From positions 4,928,001-4,992,000 of the forward strand of contig NZ_AP018448.1 in assembly GCF_030294945.1 (NCBI RefSeq): a stretch of DNA of 64,000 nucleotides, given 5' to 3'. The DNA comes from Streptomyces graminofaciens. GTDB lineage: Bacteria; Actinomycetota; Actinomycetes; Streptomycetales; Streptomycetaceae. A model generated the notes under the pieces. The model did no database searches and was not told where the DNA came from. It saw only the letters and a program-made list of their open reading frames with translations. This document shows positions 1-7,255 of the stretch, in pieces (the first letter of the stretch is position 1; each line of letters starts with the position of its first letter). The position numbers and the translations under genes were made by a program.

Positions 1-747
1 CTCTGCGAAACCGACGTGGCGCGGATGAGTCAGCGGGAGCTGGCCTTTGTCGGAGAGCTTCCCGGGCAGGCACACGCAGTCGGCGCGGGAGTACTATTCA
101 CCTGCGATGGAGTGCCGATCGCAGTGGGGAGGGCTACCGAGCAAAACCGGGAGGAGCACCATGCGCGCAAGGCAGTCCTCCAATACTTCCTCTCTGTAGT
201 GCATGAATATCAAGCTTTCGCCATTGTCGGAGCCGGTGGCGAAACAATTGGCTTGATCCACCCGAGTGGAATCTCCGAATCCGAGCGGAAAAGAATTGAT
301 AACTTCCTTCTAGACCGCAATCAGCTTCTGCGGGAGAAGGCCAAGCGGGACGCCCTTGTCGCTGCTGCCCGGGAGTCCCCAACGCGGGCAGGACAGCAGC
401 TGCGTTTCTTCGAAGAGCACTTGCTCAAGGAATTGGCAGAGTTCTACTTCTTGTACGCGACTCTCAGGCTGCCCGAGGAAGCCCTAGAGCGTGTTTGCAA
501 GCCCTTGCTGGACAGTGGCCTGTGGCAGCTTCTTGATCGCGACAAGGAGTTGGTGGAGGCTCTGGCGGCACTCGGCCTAGCCTCCAGTGCGGGGCTCATC
601 GATAAGCCACAACTGGCCAACTACCTGGGGCTCATTGGCTGGGATCTCCGAGAACTAGCAACTGCTCTAAGCCCTGCCAGCGTCATCTTTGGTACGCCGT
701 TGGTTCTCGAACCCAGCCATGATGACGTCATGGGCACGTGGATTTGA
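1..747 (+). CDS. Hypothetical protein, probably 5'-truncated by the window edge
   Basis: The frame is open from base 1. A GTG at 16 or an ATG at 25 could start a protein of about 240 residues, but neither has a convincing ribosome site, so the gene may begin upstream. I do not recognise the family. The N-terminal third (to about residue 95) looks like a mixed alpha/beta domain; the rest is helix-rich and charged, with no signal peptide or membrane segment. Its DNA is visibly lower in GC than the rest of the window (runs such as caatacttcctctctgta), with many A/T-ending codons. This fits acquisition by transfer and the transposase remnant that follows. Function unknown. Confidence 0.6.
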   Translation, partial: LCETDVARMSQRELAFVGELPGQAHAVGAGVLFTCDGVPIAVGRATEQNREEHHARKAVLQYFLSVVHEYQAFAIVGAGGETIGLIHPSGISESERKRIDNFLLDRNQLLREKAKRDALVAAARESPTRAGQQLRFFEEHLLKELAEFYFLYATLRLPEEALERVCKPLLDSGLWQLLDRDKELVEALAALGLASSAGLIDKPQLANYLGLIGWDLRELATALSPASVIFGTPLVLEPSHDDVMGTWI

Positions 748-863
748 ATGCGATACTTTCAGTGAGGGCACCGATCGGGTGACAGCAACCTTGGCCACAA
801 CGCACAAGACTCCCGTGCCGTTGAGGGAGGTGTTCGAAGTCTCAACCCATCGGCGCAGGAGCC

Positions 864-1290
864 CTGTTGGTCCCTCATCCTGCCGCACTCGACCTGCCCC
901 ATGCGTTCATCGAGTGGATCACCATGCTCGGTGCTGTGGCTGTCTTCGGCCCTGCCGGGGCACTGCCACGACCTGACCGCGGCCCGCGCCCACTGGATCA
1001 TCAGGATCTGCGAGCCCCAAGGAGTGCCGATCCTCGCCGATCGCGCCTACATCGGTGCCGGCGCGTGGGTGACCACACCGGCCAGACGGCCTGCGGGAGG
1101 CGAACTGACGCTCACCCAACAGACCGTCAACCGGGCGCTGTCGAGGGCGCGGGCCCCGAGTTGAGCGCGGCATCGCACGCCTGAAGTCCTGGCGCATCTT
1201 CCGCCGATCCCGATGCAGCCCGAATCGAATGACGTCAATCGGCGCAGCTATGCTCACCCTGGAGCGGCAACGCCGAAAGACCTCAATGAC
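864..1290 (+). pseudogene. IS5-family (DDE) transposase remnant, internally deleted and frameshifted
   Basis: Three pieces of a Streptomyces IS5-type transposase are recognisable in different frames. The N-terminus (LVPHPAALDLPHAFIEW) lies at 870-920. The middle/C-terminal catalytic part follows directly (LPGHCHDLTAARAHWI, GVPILADRAYIGAGAWV) at about 936-1160. After a further frameshift the C-terminus (ERGIARLKSWRIFRRSRCSP, then MLTLERQR) runs to about 1290. The N-terminal piece is joined to the middle of the protein, so most of the N-terminal half (family length roughly 250-280 residues) is missing. The ADRAY motif carries the middle catalytic Asp. No clear terminal inverted repeats were found. 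The element cannot encode a working transposase. Confidence 0.8.
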
Positions 1291-1627
1291 TCTTACCGCC
1301 ACGGGCGTCCCAGACCCGTACTCAACAGCTGTGGACTATCCGTGGACTCGTCCAGCCCGGACAACCGTGCGCAGGGCGATGACCTGCAGGAGTGCGTAGG
1401 AGCCAAAAGGCCTCCGGAGCCGTGTGCCACTGCGCCTATCCGGCGAAGGACGACACCCGGCAGCGTGGCTGAGGCCGGTGGGGGTGCAGCGAGGCACACG
1501 CGCGCCTGGTCGTTCGGCGCACCCGCCGTCGTGGCTCACTGTCGTCGGCTGAGGTCTAGACGGTCGCGGAAGGGTGCGTCTCTGCATCGGTGCGCGGCAT
1601 GTCAGCAGAGGCCGGCATCACGCGACG
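1291..1627. other. Intergenic stretch with no recognisable gene
   Basis: Reading frames here are short, overlap one another on both strands and resemble no family I know. No tRNA, attachment site or promoter was recognised. It is probably debris between the transposase remnant and the small-gene operon. Confidence 0.5.
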
Positions 1628-1665
1628 GGGAGGGGAGCCCAGGTTGGTGATCGGGCTCCCCTCCC
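1628..1665. terminator. Perfect 13-bp hairpin downstream of the GntR operon
   Basis: Arms gggaggggagccc (1628-1640) and gggctcccctccc (1653-1665) pair perfectly around a 12-base loop. It lies about 50 bases beyond the stop of the leftward gene ending at 1713 and lacks a clear U-tract, as is usual in Streptomyces. It is the likely terminator of the leftward operon. Confidence 0.7.
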
Positions 1666-1712
1666 TACGTGGAAGGGCTGTCATTGGAAGGCGCCGTTTC
1701 GCGACCGCTTCT

Positions 1713-2015
1713 TCAGATGCAGTGCGGTTCGCTCACCGCCAGGAGGTGACCGCGGCTGTTGGCGACGCGGAGGACGTCCCGCAGAGCTCCGGTCAGTTCC
1801 TGCGCCAACCGTTGCACCTCCTCCGGGTCCGTGTCCTGGTCGGTGAGGGTCTCGGAGGCCTGTTCCAGCAGTTCGGCCGCCGTACCGAGTTGGGCCGCTT
1901 CGATGTTGTCCGCGAGGCGGGACATGTAGCCGGCCCGGTCGTCGGTGCTCAGGTAGCAGGGCTTTCCCTCGGGGCCCGACCACGGAAGAAATCGCAGCTC
2001 GTTTCGTGCCGTCAT
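1713..2015 (-). CDS. Small hypothetical protein, last gene of the GntR operon
   Basis: This 100-residue protein starts four bases inside the stop of the upstream GntR gene (ATGA overlap), so the two are translationally coupled. It is acidic and mostly helical (a stretch rich in A, E, L from about residue 35 to 85) with no membrane segment or signal. The opening residues TARNELRFLPWSGPEGKP and the following YLSTDD are, from memory, seen in other Streptomyces proteins lying next to GntR regulators; I know no assigned function. A partner or modulator of the GntR protein is possible but is only inferred from position. Confidence 0.75.
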   Translation of the reverse strand: MTARNELRFLPWSGPEGKPCYLSTDDRAGYMSRLADNIEAAQLGTAAELLEQASETLTDQDTDPEEVQRLAQELTGALRDVLRVANSRGHLLAVSEPHCI

Positions 2016-2755
2016 CCTTGCGTCTGCCTCTCATCGATCACGTGGTGGGTGGTGAAGACCGCGTCGACGCGATCCCCCGAGAAAACCAAGAGCGCGGCTT
2101 CGACGACCCGCCCAGCGGAGTCGGTCGCGATGCGTGTGATCGCCAGAACTGCCCCAGTGGAGCCGATCCGGAGCGCGGACGCTTCGTCCGGGGTCGGTGG
2201 GCGAGCGCATACCGTCTCCCGGACAGCGGCCGGCGGCGGACCGGTGACCGCGAATCTCGTGACCGTCTCTCGGCACGAGGACGCATCGTCGAGCACTCCG
2301 GCCGGTGCCAGGTCGCGCGGCACGTAGATGCGTGCCAGCCCGTGCGGTGACTCCCCTTCGAGGCTGACGCAGGAGAACTCGGCGAGGGGGCTACCCGTCG
2401 GCACCTTCAGCAGAGTCGTCAGATGCCCGTGGGCCCGAACTGTGGCGGTGCGAACGGTGACGCTCAGGGCCGGCTCAGCGGCGGTCCACGGGTCCAGCGT
2501 CCCCCAGCCGCCGACGTAAAAGATCTTGCGGAGGGGGCGCCGGACGAAGTTGCCCTTGCCGTGGATCTTCTCGACGAGACCTTCCCCCTGGAGCACCGCG
2601 AGAGCACCGCGCAGCGTCGCCGTGCTGACCTTGTACCGGTCGGCCAGGCCGGCTTCGGAGAGGAGGCGTTCGCCGGGCTGGATTCTGCCGGTCATGATCT
2701 GGGACCGGAGGTCGTCGGCGATGGCGTGCCGGAGAGAAGGCACGGACCCGGTCAC
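2012..2755 (-). CDS. GntR-family transcriptional regulator, HutC/UTRA subfamily
   Basis: The protein has 247 residues. Residues about 8-72 form a winged helix-turn-helix of GntR type (IADDLRSQIMTGRIQPGERL, then LADRYKVSTATLRGAL and a GKGNFV wing). Residues about 85-240 are a UTRA-like effector domain (LAEFSCVSLEGESPHGLARI and later EASALRIGSTGAVL). It overlaps the genes on both sides by four bases, so it is the fifth of six coupled genes. It may control this operon through the twin palindromes at 3795-3829, but the divergent GntR protein is an equal candidate. The ligand is unknown. Confidence 0.88.
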   Translation of the reverse strand: MTGSVPSLRHAIADDLRSQIMTGRIQPGERLLSEAGLADRYKVSTATLRGALAVLQGEGLVEKIHGKGNFVRRPLRKIFYVGGWGTLDPWTAAEPALSVTVRTATVRAHGHLTTLLKVPTGSPLAEFSCVSLEGESPHGLARIYVPRDLAPAGVLDDASSCRETVTRFAVTGPPPAAVRETVCARPPTPDEASALRIGSTGAVLAITRIATDSAGRVVEAALLVFSGDRVDAVFTTHHVIDERQTQG

Positions 2756-2976
2756 CGCCTTCTCAGCAATCGCACGGCAACGAGCCGGGTCCGCGTGTGT
2801 ATGGTCAGCAGCTCTCCCGACTCAAAAAGGATCTGCTTGGCGCCTTGCGGGAGTTGGAAGAGGTTGCTCACCCGGCAGGCCTGGCCACCGACTTGGATGA
2901 TGTCGCCGCGCTGCACGGTGTTCGCGGTGACCTCGATGTTGGAGACCAGTGCGCCTCCGGGAGTCCGGTTGCTCAC
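2752..2976 (-). CDS. Small conserved protein (74 aa) of the GntR operon
   Basis: I place the start at the GTG at 2976, not at an earlier in-frame codon. It overlaps the upstream stop as GTGA and has a good ribosome site (ggaggt) in front. The product is compact and beta-rich, with NIEVTANTVQRGDIIQVGG followed by a second strand pair around residues 35-65 and a basic C-terminus (LLRRR). This looks like a small SH3-like or beta-barrel fold (inference). Similar proteins accompany GntR regulators elsewhere in Streptomyces, from memory; no function is known. Confidence 0.75.
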   Translation of the reverse strand: MSNRTPGGALVSNIEVTANTVQRGDIIQVGGQACRVSNLFQLPQGAKQILFESGELLTIHTRTRLVAVRLLRRR

Positions 2977-3161
2977 CGCTGCACCTCCGCAGGCGCCGAG
3001 TGGCACGGGCAGCTGCACGCCTCGTAGATCAGCGGCAGGTCGACCGGCGCCGAGGCCGGAGGGGACTCCGAGCAGGCGAGGTGCGTACCGATCGAGCAGG
3101 CGGTAGAGCGGTAGGGGACGACCGAGGTGTCCGTGATGTGCGGCTGTTGGCGAGGAGGCAT
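2973..3161 (-). CDS. Cysteine-rich small protein (62 aa), possible zinc binder
   Basis: The start codon overlaps the upstream stop (TGATG) and its own stop overlaps the next GTG, so it sits inside a coupled operon. It contains five cysteines: an N-terminal pair (CSIGTHLAC) and a C-terminal cluster EACSCPCHSA. Such a CxCxCH cluster with an upstream cysteine pair could bind zinc; this is inference from spacing. There is no signal peptide, so it is probably cytoplasmic. It is near the size limit for gene finders, but its position between two coupled genes supports it. Confidence 0.75.
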   Translation of the reverse strand: MPPRQQPHITDTSVVPYRSTACSIGTHLACSESPPASAPVDLPLIYEACSCPCHSAPAEVQR

Positions 3162-3466
3162 CAGCGGACCCCCGCGAGGCTCGACCAGACTGCGGCCGGC
3201 GGATGGGGAGCTACGACCACCGCAGGCGTCCGCACGCGCGTCTCCCAGGCCAGCACGTATGGGCGGACGAGCGCGTTGTCCTCACCCGTGAGCGAGTGTT
3301 CGTGGTCCGCACTGGCGGGAGCCCGCCCCAGGACGACGGTCGACGCATCTGCAGGCGCAAGGGAAACGGCCGACGGCCGAACGGGGGTCAAGGGGCGGCG
3401 GTGCCTGCCCTTGGGGATGTACCGCGCTCTGGTGAGCGAGACGGCACGGCGGATACGGTTGAGCAC
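3161..3466 (-). CDS. Small hypothetical protein (101 aa) of the GntR operon
   Basis: The N-terminus is strongly basic (LNRIRRAVSLTRARYIPKGR) and is followed by a Pro/Ala-rich middle. A motif near residues 58-72 (SLTGEDNALVRPYVLAWE) recalls, from memory, small Streptomyces proteins encoded beside GntR regulators. No membrane segment is evident. It starts 12 bases after the stop of the gene at 3479 and runs into the next gene with a TGATG junction. Function unknown; the basic head could contact nucleic acid. Confidence 0.7.
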   Translation of the reverse strand: MLNRIRRAVSLTRARYIPKGRHRRPLTPVRPSAVSLAPADASTVVLGRAPASADHEHSLTGEDNALVRPYVLAWETRVRTPAVVVAPHPPAAVWSSLAGVR

Positions 3467-3478
3467 GCTATTCAGCTC

Positions 3479-3784
3479 CTATCGCTGATGGCTCGGTCCC
3501 CCGACATCGCCCGTCGTGGGGACCGCTTTGCGTACGACCGCCCAGAGGGTGCGGCCGTTCAGGCTGGTGGCGAGGAGACCGAAACGGTCGGCCTCGGCCA
3601 CCACGTCCAGGACCTCCCGCCATGACTCGGCGGAGAGCGCTTCCGGTACCTCCGCTTCCACCGACGTGTGCCGGGGGTGTTCCTCCACTCGCGTGAGCAG
3701 CCCGAGGGCGGACAGCCGGGCGGCGATGGCCGCCGCGCTAACTCCCGAAGCGGGCACAGGGCAGCCTCCGTCACCAGCGATCAC
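3479..3784 (-). CDS. Small hypothetical protein (101 aa), first gene of the GntR operon
   Basis: This is the promoter-proximal gene, starting just downstream of the twin palindromes. After a short flexible N-terminus it has an alpha-beta pattern: AAAIAARLSALGLLTRVEE, then VEAEVPEALSAESWREVLDV, then DRFGLLATSLNGRTLWAVV. The whole looks like one small folded domain of about 85 residues, with a disordered tail. It is acidic and soluble. I do not know a function for it. Confidence 0.7.
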   Translation of the reverse strand: MIAGDGGCPVPASGVSAAAIAARLSALGLLTRVEEHPRHTSVEAEVPEALSAESWREVLDVVAEADRFGLLATSLNGRTLWAVVRKAVPTTGDVGGPSHQR

Positions 3785-3794
3785 TTTGAGTAAA

Positions 3795-3829
3795 GCTAGT
3801 TAACTAGATTAGAGCTAGTGGACTAGATT
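3795..3829. promoter_or_regulatory. Twin palindromic operator between divergent GntR gene and operon
   Basis: Two copies of GCTAGTNNACTAGATT lie at 3795-3810 and 3814-3829, repeated every 19 bases. Each contains a dyad: CTAGTTAACTAG (perfect) at 3796-3807 and CTAGTGGACTAG at 3815-3826. The second copy ends six bases before the ATG of the rightward GntR gene, and the first lies about 11 bases from the leftward start. This AT-rich block is the only shared control region. The XXTNNACXX-like half-site layout fits a GntR operator (known for the family); the assignment is inferred. Confidence 0.75.
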
Positions 3830-3835
3830 TTCCAT

Positions 3836-4591
3836 ATGCCTGAGCAGCCGCCCTATCTCCGCATCGCCGACGAACTCCGGCGGCGGATCGTGGAGCACGT
3901 GTGGGAGCCGGGAGACCGCCTGCCCTCCCGCACCCAGATCGGCCAGGAGTGCGGCGTGGGCGAGAACGTGGTCCGCCGGGCACAGGAGTTGCTGATCTCC
4001 CAGGGCGTGTTGGAGGGCCGGGCCGGTTCGGGCACGTACGTCGCCGAGCCCCGGCAGCGGGTGCGGGTCGTCCGGTCGTCGGCACGGGAACAGCCCAGCG
4101 GTTCGCCGTTCCGGGCGGACATGAAGGCACTCGGCAGGCAGGGCGATTGGGAGAGCCGGACAGACGCCAAAGTGCCGGCTCCGGCGGAGATCGCAGCGCG
4201 GCTCGGGATCGCCGAAGGCGAGCTGTGCGTCCGGACGACGTACGAGTTCCTGGCGGACGGCAGGCCGGTTCAGCTGTCGACGAGTTGGGAGCCGTACGAC
4301 CTCACCGCGGGCTCTCTCGTCGTCCTCCCCGAAGGCGGTCCCCACGCGGGCACGGGGGTCGTGAACCGCATGGCCGCGATCGGGGTCACCGTCAGCCATG
4401 CCGTGGAGCAGCCGGAGCCGAGGCAGGCGACCGCCGAGGAGGCTTCACTACTCGGCATCCAGAAAGCCGCGCTCGTGACGCACATCCGGCGGACGTACTA
4501 CAGCGACGACGGCCAGCCCGTGGAGACGGCGGACATCGTCGTGCCTGCCGCTCACTGCGAGATCGTCTACGAGATCCCAATCAACCGGTGA
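3836..4591 (+). CDS. GntR-family transcriptional regulator, HutC/UTRA subfamily (divergent)
   Basis: The protein has 251 residues. Residues 5-70 are a GntR winged helix (RIADELRRRIVEHVWEPGD, IGQECGVGENVVRRAQELL, then GRAGSGTYV). Residues about 95-245 form the UTRA ligand domain (LGIAEGELCVRTTYEFLADG, then SWEPYDLT, and EASLLGI with THIRRTYYSDDG). There is no Shine-Dalgarno before the ATG and the operator runs up to it, so the mRNA may be leaderless or nearly so. It faces away from the small-gene operon and probably represses itself and that operon. Its relation to the second GntR protein at 2012-2755 is unknown. Confidence 0.9.
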   Translation: MPEQPPYLRIADELRRRIVEHVWEPGDRLPSRTQIGQECGVGENVVRRAQELLISQGVLEGRAGSGTYVAEPRQRVRVVRSSAREQPSGSPFRADMKALGRQGDWESRTDAKVPAPAEIAARLGIAEGELCVRTTYEFLADGRPVQLSTSWEPYDLTAGSLVVLPEGGPHAGTGVVNRMAAIGVTVSHAVEQPEPRQATAEEASLLGIQKAALVTHIRRTYYSDDGQPVETADIVVPAAHCEIVYEIPINR

Positions 4592-4687
4592 GCGTGCCGT
4601 TTTCAGCAGTGCCTCCCACGGAGGACTGTGTCAGCCTGATAGGCCAGGCCTTTTGTGATCTTGTGGGATGGATGGGAGGAGAGACAG

Positions 4688-4948
4688 ATGCCGCGCCGCA
4701 GAGGGACCCGCAAGGTTCCCGCAGCCGTGACTGCGACTGTGCGTGAGTGGAGGGACGAGGAGGGGTGGGGTGTGCTCGACTCGCCCGAGACTCCCGGAGG
4801 ATGCTTCGGTCACTTCGCCGACATTCAGGCGCCCGGCTTTCGCACGCTGTCACCCGGACAACAGGTCGATCTCGTCTGGGAAGCACCCGGCTTCAAGCAG
4901 GACGGGTACGACTACCGCGCAGTGAGCATCATCCCCAGGCCGGTCTGA
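4688..4948 (+). CDS. Cold-shock-domain-like protein (86 aa)
   Basis: I chose the ATG at 4688 because it follows a strong ribosome site (gggaggaga). After a short basic head the protein reads ATVREWRDEEGWGVLDSP, then CFGHFADIQAPGFRTLSPGQ and VDLVWEAP. This matches the cold-shock OB fold, in which KWFN.GFG and FVHFS motifs bind RNA. Here they are diverged (EEGWGVL, CFGHFADI), and W and F/H remain at the expected places. It is probably a nucleic-acid-binding protein of the Csp superfamily, not a classical CspA. It appears to be monocistronic. Confidence 0.75.
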   Translation: MPRRRGTRKVPAAVTATVREWRDEEGWGVLDSPETPGGCFGHFADIQAPGFRTLSPGQQVDLVWEAPGFKQDGYDYRAVSIIPRPV

Positions 4949-5216
4949 CATCCACACCTGACATCAACGGCCGCGAACGCTGCCGCACCGAAGCGGCCAC
5001 GGCCGGACCGACGACGAGCCGTTCAAAGCCGTTTCAGCACCCTGCACCGCACGGTGATCGAACTCCTAAAGCGGTGCTCAGCTCGGCGCAACGGCGCGGA
5101 GCCCCCGGGGATGCGCCGGCGGCGATCACGGAGCCGAGTTGCGCTGTGTGATGATGCGCAAAAGATGACCGGCCCCGTGGAGGGACCGGGTACGGGAGAA
5201 GGGAACGGGGGCCGTC

Positions 5217-6314
5217 GTGGGCAAGGGTGGGGAGTCCATACCGGACGAGGAGTGGGAGCGCTTCCTTCGTGAAGCCGAAGCGGGGACCAAGGACGCGCCC
5301 GAGGAGCCGTCGGCGCGGGCCCGCATGGTGGCGGGGCGGCTACGGGAGGGGACCGGCCGGCCGGAGCCGTGGCGGAGTCACCAACCGGCCCGGCGGCAGG
5401 GCGGTAAGGGCTGGTACGCCATCGGTCTGCTGGTCGCTGTCGCCGTGTTGGTCGTGGCGCTGGCTCCGGGGCGGGTGGCTGAATGGTTCGGAGGCGGAGG
5501 TGGCGAGAGCACTCCGCTCGCCGTGGAGTCGGAACGTCCGGATCAACCGCCGCCGGCGGAAGCGGCGGCCCAACCTCCCACCGTGGAGCAGCCGTTCAGA
5601 GGTTCGCCCGCGGCGCAGTGGGGTGACGGGACGGCTGGGATCGGCCTGCCTGAGGCACGGGCGACCGGCTGGATGAGCAAGGGTCAGGTCGCGCACGCGC
5701 TTGAGGAGACCCGGGACTTCCTCGCCGCGTCCAGTCTGGATCCTGGTGTGCTGCGCGGGGAGCGCCCGAAGAAGGCGATCGCGTTGATCAATCCTCATCA
5801 GCAGGATGTCCAGGACTACCTGACGACCGCGTTCCGTGCGCCCAGCCGCGAGAACGATCCTCTGCTGCTGTTCAGCCGGTTCGAGAAGACGAAGGTCCGG
5901 CCTGTCGGGGATGTGGTCAAGACACGGGGGCGGATCACGTACCGAGAAGGTAAGCGCGGTGCGGTCGAGGTGACCACCGATGTCACATACGTATATCCGG
6001 TCGTACGCGCCGCAGCGGGAAGCGACGAAGTCGCGCGCACCATCGTGCGCCGCGAGGTCGTGATGAGTTGGGACGACCCGGCGAAGATCGTCATCGAGCC
6101 GGGTACGTTCTCCCTCGTCTCCTACAAGGTGGACACCACCAACGGTGGCTGCGATACCTTCACCGGCTACCTCACCCCCGAGTTCAGCGCAGAGCGCGCG
6201 ACTTCGTCCCCGGGAGACGGCGCGGAGGTCGACCCGTACGACCGGAGCAAATCGATGGAAACGCGCATGCGGGAGGCCGGCGATGCGGGGTGCGGGACTG
6301 CCACACGGTCGTGA
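5217..6314 (+). CDS. Conserved single-pass membrane protein
   Basis: The GTG start is preceded by a purine-rich site. The protein has 365 residues: a cytoplasmic acidic/basic head of about 62, one membrane helix near 66-85 (WYAIGLLVAVAVLVVALAPG), a Pro/Ala-rich stalk to about 125, and an extracellular globular domain of about 220 residues. That domain contains WMSKGQVAHALEETRDFLAA and a late VDTTNGGCDTFTGYL segment; its two cysteines (NGGCDT and DAGCGT) could form a disulfide. I know similar unassigned proteins in Streptomyces. The stop codon lies in the loop of a terminator hairpin. Confidence 0.75.
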   Translation: MGKGGESIPDEEWERFLREAEAGTKDAPEEPSARARMVAGRLREGTGRPEPWRSHQPARRQGGKGWYAIGLLVAVAVLVVALAPGRVAEWFGGGGGESTPLAVESERPDQPPPAEAAAQPPTVEQPFRGSPAAQWGDGTAGIGLPEARATGWMSKGQVAHALEETRDFLAASSLDPGVLRGERPKKAIALINPHQQDVQDYLTTAFRAPSRENDPLLLFSRFEKTKVRPVGDVVKTRGRITYREGKRGAVEVTTDVTYVYPVVRAAAGSDEVARTIVRREVVMSWDDPAKIVIEPGTFSLVSYKVDTTNGGCDTFTGYLTPEFSAERATSSPGDGAEVDPYDRSKSMETRMREAGDAGCGTATRS

Positions 6315-6329
6315 GGCGGCAGTCCCGCA
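6291..6329. terminator. 12-bp hairpin overlapping a stop codon
   Basis: The arms tgcgggactgcc (6291-6302) and ggcagtcccgca (6318-6329) are exact complements. The TGA stop of the upstream gene (6312-6314) lies in the loop. It ends transcription rightward and may also act on leftward transcripts from the desaturase. Confidence 0.75.
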
Positions 6330-6424
6330 GGAATCAGAATGGTGGTCAGCGCGGAGAATCTCTTGATCCGCAGGCTCTTCGGGCCGAGCCGGACGATGCC
6401 CGCCGGGGCACTGAGAGCCGACAT
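6330..6424 (-). pseudogene. Possible truncated 5' end of a gene following the desaturase
   Basis: An ATG at 6424 has a good ribosome site (ggggga, 7 bases upstream) and lies 18 bases after the desaturase stop. It opens MSALSAPAGIVRLGPKSLRI and about 30 codons of acceptable usage. It then runs straight into the terminator of the opposing gene and on into that gene's antisense strand. This looks like the start of a lost third gene of the desaturase operon, cut by a deletion. It could also be chance; the protein is not recognised. Confidence 0.35.
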
Positions 6425-6442
6425 GGTTCGCTCCCCCTTCTC

Positions 6443-7255
6443 CTAGGCTTCCCGGGCTTCGGTCATCCGCGCGGGATAGCGGACCTCGGACACCAGTCCC
6501 GCCCGGTCCAGGAGACCGATGACCCCGCCGGTGATGTCGATCTGCCACCAGCGGTGCCGGTTGTGCGCCAGCGACGGCTGCGAGTGGTGGTGCTTGTGCC
6601 AGGACCCGCCCACCGAGACCGGTGCGAGCACGGCGAGGTTCTGGCTGGAGTCCCGGGTCTCGTAGGGGCGGCGGCCCAGCGTGTGCCCCAGCGAGTTGAC
6701 CGTCCACGTCACATGGTCGAGGACGAACATGCGGGCGAACCCGCCCCACAGCAGTCCGCCGAGCGCGTCCACCGGCCGGCCGGTCACCGCCCAGCCCAAC
6801 CCTGCCGGCAGGGCCAGGCCCAGGGCGATCCACCAGGCGTAGTGGCGATCGATCGTGACGACGTGGCGATTGCGGAGCAGATCGGGGACGAGCTTGGCCC
6901 AGCCCTCCCGCCGGACCGTGAACAGCCACCCGACGTGGCCGTGCCACAGGCCGCGCAGGACGGCCAGCCGTCCCTCGCCCCGCGGGCGCGGCGAGTGCGG
7001 ATCGCCGTCCCGGTCGGCGAAGGCGTGGTGCTTGCGGTGCACCGACACCCAGAACATGATCGGCCCCTGTGCCGCCATACTGCCCGCGACGCCCCACAGG
7101 TGGGTCAGAACCGGGCCGGCGGAGAACGAGCGGTGGGAGAAGAACCGGTGCAGCCCGCCCTCGACTCCCAGTGAGGTGACGAGGTACATGCCGAGGAACA
7201 GGGTGAAGTGCAGCCATGACCAGCCGTGGTGGGCGGTGAAGACGATCGCGGCCAC
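6443..7255 (-). CDS. Membrane fatty acid desaturase (acyl-CoA/acyl-ACP desaturase family)
   Basis: The three histidine boxes of integral-membrane diiron desaturases are present in order: HRFFSH (about residue 37), HRKHH (about 74) and HKHHH (about 222). Hydrophobic segments lie between them (LHFTLFLGMYLVTSLGVEGG, IALGLALPAGLGWAVTG). It would insert a double bond into an acyl chain using O2 and an electron donor. At 270 residues it is shorter than most members (about 300 or more). The GTG start lacks a clear ribosome site, and the frame stays open upstream without another NTG, so the N-terminus may be damaged. It is next to a decayed acyl-AMP ligase on the same strand. Confidence 0.8.
   Translation of the reverse strand: MAAIVFTAHHGWSWLHFTLFLGMYLVTSLGVEGGLHRFFSHRSFSAGPVLTHLWGVAGSMAAQGPIMFWVSVHRKHHAFADRDGDPHSPRPRGEGRLAVLRGLWHGHVGWLFTVRREGWAKLVPDLLRNRHVVTIDRHYAWWIALGLALPAGLGWAVTGRPVDALGGLLWGGFARMFVLDHVTWTVNSLGHTLGRRPYETRDSSQNLAVLAPVSVGGSWHKHHHSQPSLAHNRHRWWQIDITGGVIGLLDRAGLVSEVRYPARMTEAREA

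Noticed and set aside
1713..4591. GntR module considered as an intact pSAM2-type integrative element
   Set aside because: No integrase, excisionase, replication initiator, transfer gene or tRNA attachment site is seen in the window.
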